Below, piece by piece: positions 44,998-55,465 of a stretch of DNA of 64,000 bases; the first letter of the stretch is position 1; every line of letters starts with the position of its first letter. The translations under genes and the position numbers were made by a program. The notes beneath the pieces were generated by a model. It had not been told where the DNA came from. It made no database searches and worked only from the letters and a program-made list of their open reading frames with translations. Origin of the DNA: Orychophragmus violaceus (taxonomy: Eukaryota; Streptophyta; Magnoliopsida; Brassicales; Brassicaceae); NCBI GenBank assembly GCA_030180135.1, contig CM058229.1, positions 40,637,522 to 40,701,521 on the forward strand, in the 5' to 3' direction.

Positions 44998-46482
44998 TGC
45001 TGAAATTTAAGATAAAAAGGATTTTAGTTTATATGTTCAATATTTGTAATCTCGTATTATATTCAATAACATTAGTTACCCTCAATAGAATATAATGACT
45101 CTAAGATCCACATATAACTAAGATCAAAGTGGGCCACTGGCCGTCACCCAACCTTAGCTTATATCGGTAAGCCCTATTTCGGCTAATTATATCCGTGATA
45201 TAACTCTTGGTTGTGAATCTGGGCCCGAGGCCCAATCCACTCTGATGTCTCAAGGCCCGGGACTCCCGATGGCCTAGTCAAGAAAACCAGTCTATACAGT
45301 CATGTAATCACTAATGTCTGGGACTCCCAATGACATTAATGAATCACAAACTGTCTTACCCACGCAAAAGATAGACACCCTCACATTGTAAGGCCATGTG
45401 TACGATTGAATAGGTTTCAACAGCTGACATAGACGGGACAAGACATCCAACGCTTGATATTATTTGAGGTTTATAGGTTTTCTTAAAATATCATCCCAAA
45501 ATAGAAGATTACTATTTTGGGAAACTTTCCATTTTGGGAAACCTACTATTTTGGAAACTTTTATAATTGGAAACTTCCTAAAATTGGAAACTTTCTAACT
45601 ATAGAAATTTCCTAAATATCCAAAACATGCAAATCTAGAAACTTCTATTCTAAGAAACTTTCTAATTTGAAATTTTGGAAACTGATTAATTTTAAAATCA
45701 AATTTTAATAATTAAATAGATTTTAAAATAAATCTGAAGAAAAGACTCAAATAACTGGCCCAATTGTTTTAACTTCTTGGCCCAAGGCCCAAGAATTGGT
45801 CTATGTCCAAGACATAACCCAATTGCCCAATTAAATGACATAACCGGTCTGGTTCATTAAAATTGGTCTAACCAAGATTAATTACTACGATAACCACAAT
45901 TGTTAACCGGTCATTTACTAAACCGGATTTTCTCAATTTATTTGGTCCAACCAAATCAAATTAGAAAACCACTGGTTTAGGCACTAAATCCAATTTAATT
46001 ACGACATTGGATTTCTTATCACGGTTTAACCAGATCTAATAAATTTTATTAAGTCTGTAATTATTAAACCGTGACGATCAAGTTTTAAACCGAACCATAA
46101 ACCAAAACCGCAACGACCGATGCTCTTACCATCGATCCGGACAGCAATCGATCGATGCTCTCACGCGATCGATCGGAACAACTTGGGTCGTGCGATCGGG
46201 ACGAGAGGCGACGGGACGGGACGGGACGCGATCGCATAAGCTCGGGTCGAGACGGGACGCGATCGCCGTCGATCTCTCGCGATCGGATGACCACGCGACT
46301 CGATCCGCAAAGCGATCGGTCCGTGCGTCAATCCGATCCTTGTTCTGGTCGATGCAATTTTAGTTTAGGGTTTTTAACTTTGTTTCTTAAGTGTTTTCTT
46401 ATCAATTTCAAGCATAGATTGATTCAAACACTTCTAAACAACCTAAACATGATTCTAACAAGAAATCCTAATAGAACCAATG
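44998..46482 (-). other. Leader of C
   Basis: 1.5 kb homologous to the B leader. Contains the two GGGACTCCC blocks (about 45254-45270 and 45317-45330), an AT-rich middle and a GC-rich CGATCG-dense part near the PBS (about 46120-46330). Confidence 0.7.
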
Positions 46483-46494
46483 GCTCTGATACCA
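46483..46494 (-). other. PBS of C (initiator tRNA-Met)
   Basis: Element sense TGGTATCAGAGC, one base inside the 5' LTR. Confidence 0.92.
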
Positions 46495-46495
46495 C

Positions 46496-47132
46496 TGAAG
46501 GATTGTTTAGTGTTTGTCCTGGTTTAATTCTTCAGATTAAACTCTACTAAACAGATTGGATCTAGGTTCTCTTGCAGAAACATAAAGGGATCTCACCTAA
46601 TACCTTGTTTATGCAGCGGATTAGAGAGGTATTGTCAGAGATCAGCAGAACCGCCAAGGGACAGCTCCTCCAGAGGTTCACACACGCACACTTCAGGAAA
46701 ATTGGCTGCTAGGCCGGCTGGGAGAAGTCGCAGAGAGAGAGAGAGAGGCGCAGAGAGCTAGGGAGAAAAAGGAGAGCTAGGTCAAGTTTTAATCATAAAA
46801 CTTATGTCTAGTTCCTTTTGGGCTTTTGGGCCCAATTCCCAGTTTGATTAAATCCCTTAGATTTAATCAGGCCCTTTAATCTCTCTAAGTACAGTAAATG
46901 CCTAGCACTTTTACCGTACTTCTGCTGAACCGTTCCCTCATAGTTTCCTGTTAGCTTAGGCGTGTGACCCATATGGGATCATATAATAAAGGCAATAAAT
47001 CCAAGACTTATAGATCATGAGCGGACTCTAGCAAGCCATCATGACCCCCAGTATTATATGACTTATGTCTGATCATTGACATACTCTTACTTTCTAGAGA
47101 CAGTACAGAGATTACCGGACATAATTCCAACA
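46496..47132 (-). repeat. 5' LTR of C
   Basis: 637 bp. Differs from the 3' LTR by one GA unit in a GAGAGA run and about two substitutions. Confidence 0.93.
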
Positions 47133-47137
47133 GTTAG

Positions 47138-47485
47138 TGTGTAGGTCGATTGTGAGCCTTCAGGAGTTGGGTGAAAGGTGTTATTAGCCTTGGACTTGTT
47201 TCTTGCTATTGTGCTAGTTTAAGATGAGATCGTGGATTCCTAGAATATGCCCTCACTGGGTAATTATGTTTGAAACAACTGCTCAGTCCTTTTCCTTTTT
47301 CCCCCGTTCTTCTCCCTTGCAGAACAGGTAGTAGTAGTGCAATTTCTGGTTACATTGGTGGTTTTGAATAGAAGGGAGCGTGCGGAGGACTCTTGGGACC
47401 ATGGGAGGACATGTCGGCTAGCCTTCGGGCATAAACACTTGTTCTAACGACGTCGTTTCCAATTCGCCGGGAATGGGTCGTTACA
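47138..47485 (+). repeat. K 5' LTR, second piece
   Basis: Resumes after C with TGTGTAGGTCGATTG and ends GGGTCGTTACA. Matches 61476-61817 (TTGCTATTGTGCTAGTTTAA, CTTGCAGAACAGGTAGTAG, TGGGAGGACAT). Substantial divergence from the 3' copy indicates an old element. Confidence 0.82.
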
Positions 47486-47487
47486 AT

Positions 47488-47499
47488 TGGTATCAGAGC
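47488..47499 (+). other. PBS of K
   Basis: TGGTATCAGAGC two bases after the LTR, complementary to initiator tRNA-Met and also used by several gypsy lineages. Confidence 0.85.
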
Positions 47500-49640
47500 C
47501 TTGGTTAAGGTCCCCCAATTCTGCATGAGGGATCAGCTTGTGTCGTTTTTTAAAAACCTTATTTCCGTTTTTGAAATGTGTTTGCGAAATTTTAAAGGAT
47601 CCAGATAAAACTGCGAAAGTGTTTTAAAACCACCAACTAGAGTAGTATGTGACTTCTTTTATATGGTTGTCAACTAGTTAGATCTTCCTTGCAGGTTGTA
47701 CTCGGTGTTCTTAGACCTTAGTGGTATCGATTCCCCTTAAAATGTGTGTCGATAGGTATGTTGTGATATGTACCGTTAAGGTGTATGTTGAGATGTATAT
47801 TTGCGGTGTATGCCTTCGGAGTAGTAGATGCCATTGAGATGTGTGTTGGAGTTGGCGTTTGTTCAGATTGTTCGTCAAACCAGGCGTGGTTTACCAGATA
47901 ATGTTATGAAGATGGAGTTGCTAGCAAGTGTTGCAGGGAGGGTTGCTGGAAGTGTAGCAGGAGACATTGTAGGAGTTGCAAGTAGTGATTTAGGAGCTGC
48001 AGAGGCGTTGTAGGAGCTGCAAGAGGAACTGTAAGAGGTGATGATTTGCAACAGAGTTGGATGAGTAGAAGAAGCAGCTAGAGGACCTGGTGAAGAAAGG
48101 ATTAATCGGATCAAGCAGTTCACCTTGTCATGTTGTAAAGAAGAGTGACAAAGGTTTCAGACTTGGTATGGACTACTAGAGTTTGAGTAAGATTGATGTA
48201 AGGAAATTATCGTTAGAAAAAGGTCGGGCTTGGGAGGCAGCTAGCAGTTGAACCAAATAAGTTGTGGACTAGGAGCAAGGGGTCGATGGAAAGACCGAGT
48301 TGAAAGGAAGCCATATTAGGTGGCGGTGTTCTAATTGGAGTAAGCGTCAAGAGTTATTGCGTCGCAGGTTGCACAAGGAGAAGTAGAAAATTGTTCAAAT
48401 CTATTCTAAGTATGGAACCTTGGAATCGGTTTGTGAAATCAACTCCAATAGGTTATGGATGGCTCGTTTGAAGTCTGATCAGGCTGGAATGGGAGGAGAT
48501 CTTCGTTGCATGGCGGGCTCGAGAATCTACGGTAGGACCGGAAAGGTAATAGTCTGCTTTGAAGTTCTTTGTGGGTTACTGGAGCAGCTAATGGAGCTTC
48601 TTCAAGAGGAAAAAGATTTGTAAAAGGTTTTGGGAAAGTGGAGTTGTGGCATTTGGAATTGCCTAGTAAGTTGTACTTCTATTTCTTGCAAGCGTAAGTG
48701 GACAAAGCAGGTTATTGGAGATGGAAATCCAATCGAATATTAGCAAGAAACTCCAAGGGAGAGCAAAGGATGGCAATTTTAATAAGGAAGGAAACCCAAA
48801 GGATGGTGCTTGGAAAACACCACAGCTGGATCACAAGGTAGGAAATCTTGGGTTAGAAGCCAGTTTGGAGATAAGAGTGCGCAGCGGAAGCGTGGCAAGA
48901 TAGCATATCAAGATTTGGGTGGGTCGTTCCCCACATGTTAGGTAGCCATAATGGATATGGTTAGCCGCATCGTTCACCAACAATAAGCAAGGATATCATC
49001 TTGTGCGACAGTCAACGCCATAGTGCACGGTAAAGAAAACCGTCGAAGAGAATCGATTGGTAGTAGATGATACATTGTGGCACGATAATGGAAACTATTG
49101 GGGAGAATATGTTTGGAAGCGGAGCAACTAATTCAGGTCTTAGAACCACTCGAATGATGAGTGTTGTTTCAAAATGTTTGAAGTATTAGCTATGACACTG
49201 GTCATTCCCTTTGTCGTATTTCTAAGCGTCAGTATTGACTAGTCTCAAGGAGAGATACGGTAACTCGTTTGGCTCAAGCGGTAGATGTGATGTTGTAATG
49301 GACTTCTTTCTAGCAATGGACGATGGGAATCTAAACCACCTAATCAAGTTGGAAACCGACCCTAATGGACAAGGGCGGTAGTATGTGGCGTTTGTGTTGC
49401 ATTCTGGAAGCTGTTGTTGGATTGGTACCGAGGAGAAGGACACTTCACAACGTAGTTTGGAATTAAGGGGGAAGAAGCAATCCACGGGATCCGATGGCAA
49501 GACCTTTTCAAGTGAGTAAGTGATCAAGTTCAATTTATGTTCAGTGAAGTTTGTGGAGTTGTTTCTGGTAAAGAGTTGCAGTAGAAAACTCTCGCCATGG
49601 AATTCGGTATGAATTCTTTTTAGGGGGGGGGATTTTAATC
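47500..49640 (+). pseudogene. Decayed interior of K with an RT remnant
   Basis: No intact frame. About 48082-48196 reads as a gypsy reverse transcriptase start: LVKKGLIGSSSSPCHVVKKS, then DKGFRLGMDY followed by a stop where relatives have YRELN. Most of gag and pol is missing, since 2.1 kb cannot hold them. Ends at the polypurine tract AGGGGGGGGGA (49622-49632). Confidence 0.65.
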
Positions 49641-50114
49641 TGATAGATCGCAGATCTAATCTCATTTCTTCGGTGTATCATTGTTTCGAATGCAGATCTT
49701 AGATCGATGCAATTCCGACCGTCATATTGATTCTCATCTTCCCGTTGAACCATAAGCAACCACGGAATGAACAATGTGTCTTTGGAAAGCCCTTGGTCTC
49801 ATATTTCTTAAAAGGTAAGAATCGTTCAATTCCGACTTACCTTTTCGAAGTTATGGTTCGTTTTCTAAAACGTGTCTATGTATTGCGGATCTGTGATTAG
49901 TTAGCTTTATTTGTGTTTTGAGTTGGACAAACGGATTCCGCTTGACCCGAAACTTGGCAGGGACATTCTGGACTCATAGATCTAGATCCCGTTTGAAGGA
50001 GAACCTATTTGGGTCTTGGGAACATAGATAAGCGTGTCGTCGAAGTTGTAGCAGCAGTTCTGTCCAATCTCATGTTCATTTGCTGTTCATCGTCGTTTTT
50101 GTGGCAAAGGTGAG
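49641..50114 (+). repeat. K 3' LTR, first piece
   Basis: Starts about TGATAGATCG, eight bases after the PPT; the exact start is uncertain because the 5' copy lacks this end. Interrupted by J, which duplicated GTGAG. Confidence 0.6.
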
Positions 50115-50650
50115 TGTGAGATATGAGATTCACACCAAGAATTTGTAATCGTGGATTTGAAATTTTGGATATAGAAATGGTGTATATTTCCTATGAATCA
50201 AAGACTTTATTGAGATTGATCGTCGAGATAGAACAAACACAGTCGAAAAGAGAGTACAAAGTATGATAATCGAGCTATCTAGTCGAAGTGTTCTGAATTA
50301 GGGTTGGAATGTCTTGAATGAATCGCCACTTCTTCTTTAAATACTCTCGACTTTGATCTTCTTGTTCCGATATTTCGGCCTCGTCGTGCTAACGATCTCC
50401 GAGATTTGCGGGATCAGTTGAACCGACGAAGACTAGGTTGTTCCATCTCCACGATGTCTCCTATCGAGCTCGAGCTCGATTGCCTCTCACTTCGGCGTTG
50501 ATTGGGCCTTGTCAGGATGTCAATTTTATGGGCCCAACAAATGATAACGTTCGATCTCTTCGTCCTGATTATCGAGCGGGCTCACGATTATGGGCCTTTG
50601 TTTTATTTGCTAATGGGCCGGATTTCTTAGTGGGAAATCCAGTACCAACA
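50115..50650 (-). repeat. 3' LTR of J
   Basis: 536 bp, TGTGAGATATGAG...AGTACCAACA on the + strand. Confidence 0.92.
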
Positions 50651-50668
50651 ATAGCCCCCCCAGCCCAT
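50651..50668 (-). other. Polypurine tract of J
   Basis: Element sense GGGCTGGGGGGGCTAT directly beside the 3' LTR, the expected plus-strand primer. Confidence 0.8.
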
Positions 50669-51094
50669 TAATTTCGACAAGTCGAGGTTTAATGGGCGGT
50701 AGACAATTTCGGGAAGAAGCGCGTGCTTTGGGCGTGGTAGATCTAATGATTACTTTCGTCATGTCCGTAGATCTTGTTTCGATCCATCGGTTGAGGATAG
50801 GCGCGTGGGTCGAACCGATCTACTTGCTGGCGCGTCGGCAGTCACAGCGTATATTGGTACTAGCAACCCTCATCTCCCACCGTGTATCTGGTCGCTTACT
50901 AACGGCTGAGATTCGAGGGTTACGAAGAGTCTTTTCGAACTCGATTCCTTTCTGACATGGCTTAGTCGTCATGCGCTCATGACCGTCGATCTCGAATCGA
51001 CGGGTAAGATGAGGAAGGCGAGGAGTCTCAAAAGTCTTGATTTTCTCATAGTTATTACGAGTTTGGAATCGTCTGAGACTTTGCGCAATTCCAA

Positions 51095-51225
51095 CCAAAG
51101 ATAATTTATATTGTAGAGAGTAACTTTCCCTCCTCTCATTTGCGTCTCGCTTCTCTCGTATTCTCTTTGATAACCAGAAACTCTCCTAGAGGCTTCTTTT
51201 CTTTTCTTTTTGTATATCTCTTCCC
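51095..51225 (+). promoter_or_regulatory. Candidate promoter and 5' UTR of the antisense gene
   Basis: ATAATTTATATTG at about 51101-51113 could act as a TATA box, followed by a CT-rich tract (CCCTCCTCTCATTTGCG) and ATG at 51226. It faces away from the 3' LTR and opposite to J pol. Inference from spacing and composition only. Confidence 0.35.
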
Positions 51226-51798
51226 ATGGCTCTGAGAGACGCAACGAGAGCAAGTAGAAGTGCGGCAGCGGGATCATTTGGTCCTCATCCGCCGTCTGTC
51301 TTAATCGAGAATCTTATCAAGCGGTTACGGACGCAGTGCCGGATTCCGCCGGAAGTAGAGATTGTCATCCCGTCGCCGGCGATTTCGCCGGAGACCGTCG
51401 TGGAAGGCTACTGTTGTGCTTCCTACATCTACTTTGAGAAATGTGGGATCTTCTTCCCCATTCCCCGCCTTATTTTCTTAGTGCTGGCCTAGCTCCAGTT
51501 GGCGTTTCATCAGATGACGCCAACTTTCGTTCGGTACGTCATCGGATTTGGAGTCAGGGCCGCGGAGGAGGGGATTGAGTTCTGTCCTGAGGAGCTCATG
51601 CGAGTTTGCTCGGTAAAGCAAGACTCTCGCTTTCCAGGGACGTATCGTCTTTCTCCTCGTTTCGGGAGGATCCTTGATGGTATCCCATCGAGGGATGAAT
51701 GGAGGGGCCGGTATTTTTTCTTTAGGATGATCCATCATTTGGTCGGGGAGTTCGATTACTCGGTCGTCCCTTCACGGTGGGCTTCCAGCGTTGGTTAG
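51226..51798 (+). pseudogene. Antisense ORF of J, N-terminal 'putative gypsy type transposon' domain
   Basis: Starts MALRDATRASRSAAAGS in a CCATGG context. Contains EGYCCASYIYFEKCGIFFPI, then LAFHQMTPTFVRYVIGFGV and RYFFFRMIHHLVGEF, the pattern of the plant domain annotated as putative gypsy type transposon (Pfam Transposase_28). One in-frame TAG at 51490-51492 sits where a Gln is expected, otherwise 190 codons are open. Probably continues by splicing: GTTAGACTC follows at 51796. Function unknown; not a known transposase activity. Confidence 0.65.
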
Positions 51799-52198
51799 AC
51801 TCATGGTTTAATACTAGATCCTCTCCTTTTTTGTTGTTAGGCTGCTTCCTGATCGGTTTTAGTCTGTGTCACAGAGTCTCCCGAATCGCTCGCTCTCAAC
51901 CCGATTACAGAGGCTTTAATAGCCTGACTAAGAAGGGGTACCGTTAACTGGGACAGTTTTACGGTGGAGTGTGTGCAAGCTGATCTGAGGATCGATCTCG
52001 GGCGGGTTCTGTGGGTTCGATCTCAGGTTCATCGAGACTTACCACTTTCTCCTATACCTCGCCAGGCTCCACCGGTTCGAGCCCCTCAGCCTCCGCTTCG
52101 TATTGCCGAGGGGGCATGAGAAAGTGGGTTGTCCGTTCACGACGTTTTGTTTGTCGTTATTGGGAAAAGTCTAAAAAGTTTTTATTTTATTTTTGCAG

Positions 52199-52633
52199 GT
52201 CGTCCCCTTGTGGATGATAGTTCAACCGCTAGCACTCCTCCTTGCGAGAAACTATCTCGGAGGGCAAGGAGTCGCCGAGATGGAAAAGACCATGTGGATT
52301 TGGCGAAGAAAGTGAGGGATGGAAGCTTGAGCAGCGCCATCCTTTTTGCCATGTGTGATTCTCCTCCTCCCCCTCTTCCAAGTTTTCCCCTGAGCACAGA
52401 GGCCACCGACGCCGTCGTGGAGGCGAGCGGTGTTCCCCCTTCCATTATTGCCCAGGAGACGGATCCAATACCGTCCGGGGGGCCAATTTTACGTGACTCC
52501 TACCTGAGTGGTTCAAGGGAACCTGGCTGTCGGATCGGGAGTGAAGTTCTCGTGTCGAAGCGTCGAAGGGTCAATAATAGGGAGACATGGTCCTTGGTGA
52601 TTCGTACACCGAGATAACGACGGCCAAGGGAAG
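52199..52633 (+). pseudogene. Antisense ORF of J, middle exon
   Basis: Preceded by a textbook plant acceptor (T-rich tract then TTTTTGCAG ending 52198) and followed by a donor AAG/GTAATAG at 52634. Reads GRPLVDDSSTASTPP, a basic KLSRRARSRRDGK stretch and a Pro-rich segment. The open frame ends at 52617, one frame away from DMVLGDSYTEITT, so a small indel has broken the join to the next exon. Confidence 0.55.
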
Positions 52634-52702
52634 GTAATAGTCGTAGTGCTTTGTATTCCTTATTTTTGTTTAGGGGAACTCATCATTAGCATTTATATGT
52701 AG

Positions 52703-53503
52703 TTCCTGGAGGCTACGAACGGATTCGTGGCTAATTCCGAGCGTGGGCTGCGCGAGGGGTCGCGGATAGGCGAACTCGAGACTGTCAAGAAGACGGTCGT
52801 CGACTTGAATGTACAGCTGCAGGGTTCCTTGGCCCGAGAGAAGGAGCTTAAGAGGAGGTTGGCTAGGTACGAAATGATCGAGGCTCGACTTCTGATTCTT
52901 GAGAATTGGGAGGAAGATCTCTCTCAGAAGCTTCAAGCGGCTGTGGGTCGAACTCTGTCTGCCGAAGAAGCGAGCCGGGTTGCAGTTTTGCAAGCTTCTC
53001 AAGATCGAAATGATCTGGAGAGGGTCCTCAAGGGTAGGGACTTCGATGTGATGGTCACGGCTCATGAGGCGAGGAAGAAAATGAGTTGGGAGTACCTGGA
53101 GATCCTTAAGGAGATTAAGGAGAAAAGCGAAAAGCGGAAGGCTGAAACCAGCGCTGAGATCCGCCTCCAAGAAACCTTGGCCAATATCGAGCTCATCGCG
53201 GAATTCGCTTCTGGTGAGATCGATTTGACTCGGGAAGTACTGTTGTTGGCGGACAAGAAGAGGGCGGCCATGGAGGAGCTGAATGCCGCAGTGGTTTCCG
53301 ATTTCAGCATCGGCAAGTTGAACTTGCCAGCATTGTCAAGCGACTCGGTTATCCTGGCGCAGGCTCCACCGCCAAATGCTCCTTGTTTCGATCGATACGG
53401 ATCAATCTCCCGATTGGGGCTGGCTCTACCGGCGATCGGAAGGAGGATGAAGACGAAGCTTCCTCGCGATCGCAGCAATTTTGATTGTCTTGTTGCTGCC
53501 TAA
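52703..53503 (+). CDS. Antisense ORF of J, C-terminal coiled-coil exon
   Basis: Open for 267 codons after an acceptor at 52701-52702 (TTATATGTAG). The first in-frame ATG-like start is at 52727 but homology to similar proteins suggests it is an internal exon. Glu/Lys/Leu/Arg rich with long heptad runs (EKELKRRLARYEMIEARLL, LQKL-like repeats), predicting a coiled coil, typical of the C-terminal half of these antisense proteins. Ends VAA stop at 53503. Confidence 0.55.
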   Translation, partial: FLEATNGFVANSERGLREGSRIGELETVKKTVVDLNVQLQGSLAREKELKRRLARYEMIEARLLILENWEEDLSQKLQAAVGRTLSAEEASRVAVLQASQDRNDLERVLKGRDFDVMVTAHEARKKMSWEYLEILKEIKEKSEKRKAETSAEIRLQETLANIELIAEFASGEIDLTREVLLLADKKRAAMEELNAAVVSDFSIGKLNLPALSSDSVILAQAPPPNAPCFDRYGSISRLGLALPAIGRRMKTKLPRDRSNFDCLVAA

Positions 53504-53909
53504 ATGGGCTTTTTTATTTCCCTCTAATGGGCCTTTGTGAACTTGGGGGCGTCAAGTCTTTTCTTTGAATTTCTTTTTAATCTTTCGTGTCTTAGCACAT
53601 ATTTATTGTTTTAATGCCCTAGCACAAAATCGGCCGCTATGGCGGCTTAACCTCTAAAGAGGGATCGTACGAATAATCTGGCTAAAATTGCCTTAGGAAA
53701 TTCTCTGCGAGCTTTTGGACTTTATCATTCGAGCTCGAGCTCTCCCTCGAGATATACTCGAGGTATGAATCCTTTCCGATGTAAAGTCCGAGCTTGGTGC
53801 TGAGCTGAAAATTGCTAAGTATATGACGGATCAAGGTAGACTTACATGGTTTCGTTTTGCATGAAACAATTATCCTGGTTTGTCTGTCTCGACCTCGCTG
53901 CTTTGCTTG

Positions 53910-54115
53910 TTCGAAAAGATAATTTCATATCGCTTGTTAAGAAGGGACCGTTTCAGGTCGCTTTGTTTTGAAGGGATAGTTTCATATTACTTTAGGAAGA
54001 GGCCATTTCAGGTCGCTTAGATTCTGAAGAGATAATTTCATATCCCGAGGTAGGAAGAGGCCATTTCAGGTCGCGTAAATTATGAAGAGATAATTTCATA
54101 TCACTTGGTAAAATG
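53910..54115. repeat. 57-bp tandem repeat in J 3' region
   Basis: About 3.5 to 4 units with period 56-58, each holding GATAATTTCATATC and CCATTTCAGGTCGC. Key words start at 53924, 53981, 54037 and 54095. Minisatellites in this part of Tat elements are known sources of satellite DNA. Confidence 0.85.
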
Positions 54116-54325
54116 CAATGGTGAAGTACTTCGCAACGATTCTAACTTTTACAATGGAAAGAGACATTGATCGAGAGACTTATTTTGATTTCACAAAGAT
54201 AAGCTTATACCATTTCGTTTGAAGTTGTCGAGCTCAGTAAGAGCTTTGTGTTGGAGGGGCGGCTGCGCTCGAAGTCGAGCTGCCTACGTACCCTTTTAAG
54301 GGGATCAAGCCATTTCGTAGTTCGA

Positions 54326-55465
54326 TTATGTTGGTGTACTCTTAGTGAAAGTACTTTTGAGGTTGATGATGTTCCAAGGTCGTAGTTCAGGCTTTTGGGT
54401 TTCCACCGACTTGAGTCGGTAGACCTCGTCCTTCACAACGTCGGTGACCTGGTAAGGACCTTCCCACTTTGCTCCTAACTTTCCAGCGTGTTCTTCCTTT
54501 TTATGGTCGAACACTTTCCGTAAGACGAGCTCGCCTACTTGAAACCTTCGAGTTTTAATTCTGGAATCATAGCAGCGAGCTGCAGCTTGTTGGTAGTTCT
54601 GGATTCGAGCTAGTGCGAGATTTCTCCTTTCGTCGACGAGATCGAGCTCGTCTGTTATCATCATGTTGTTAAGTTCCTCTTGGCATGGGCATTCTTCTTT
54701 GCGGATGCTTGATACGAGGATTTCGGCTGGTACTACCGCCTCGATTCCATAAGCCAGCGAAAAGGGGGTCTCGCCGGTGGACTTGCGGGGGGTAGTCCGG
54801 TATGCCCAGAGTACGGCTGGGAGCTCGTCGCTCTAGCTCGTTTTGCACTCATTGAGTCTTTTCTTGAGGCTATTCATGATTTCCTTGTTAGCCGCTTCTG
54901 CCAGTCTGTTCCCTTGGGGATAGCGGGGCGTTGAGTAAGTCAGCTTTATGTTCTAGGTTCTACAGAACTCTTTGAACGCCTTTGATATGAACTGAGGGCC
55001 CGTTATCGGTGATGATCTCTTGGGGTAATCCATGTCGGCAAACGATGTTTTGCCAGACGAACTCCTTAACGTGAACATCTTTTACCTTTTGGTATGATTC
55101 TGCTTCAATCCATTTGGTGAAGTAGTCCGTCATCACCAATAGGTGCGTGGCTTTCTTTTTGCCGGATGCGACTAAAGGTCCCAGGATATCCATTCCCCAC
55201 CGCATGAATGGGTATGGCGAGGAGATAGAGGAGAGTTTCTCCGATGCTTGGTGGATAATCGGGGCATGCTTTTGGCATTTGTCGCATTTGCTGGAAAAAG
55301 ATTCGCATTCGGTGGCCATTGTTGGCCAGAAATAGCCTTGCCTTTTGATTCGTACAGCCAGAGCTCGTTCTCCGGAATGGCTTCCGCAGGATCCGGCATG
55401 GGCTTGCGTGATCTCGGCTAGGGCCTGCTTCTTATCGAGGAATTTGAGGTAAGGTCCGGAGAGGC
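54326..55465 (-). pseudogene. Integrase of J
   Basis: Zinc-binding region (HAGSCGSHSGERAL, SKCDKCQKHAP), catalytic core with MDILGPL and TDNGPS, then after stops near 54960 and 54835 the C-terminal part (NYQQAAARCYDSRIKTRRF, GELVLRKV, KWEGPYQVTDVV, LRPWNIINLK). Broken by at least two stops or shifts. Joins the RNase H frame through a shift near 55465. Confidence 0.85.

Larger units (their letters stand above)
24528..47132 (-). mobile_element. Copia element C (complete before A inserted)
   Basis: TSD GTTAG at 24523-24527 and 47133-47137. LTRs of 639 and 637 bp differ by about two substitutions and one GA unit by eye. Removing A and its GCTCC duplication leaves a single open Gag-Pol frame of 1324 residues, PBS, PPT and both LTRs, so this was a potentially autonomous copy. 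Nearly identical to B in coding sequence. Confidence 0.93.

Noticed and set aside
47828..48013. 61-codon ORF with Gly/Val-Ala repeats in K
   Set aside because: It precedes a frame-broken reverse transcriptase remnant and has no counterpart in known gypsy proteins; treated as part of the decayed interior.
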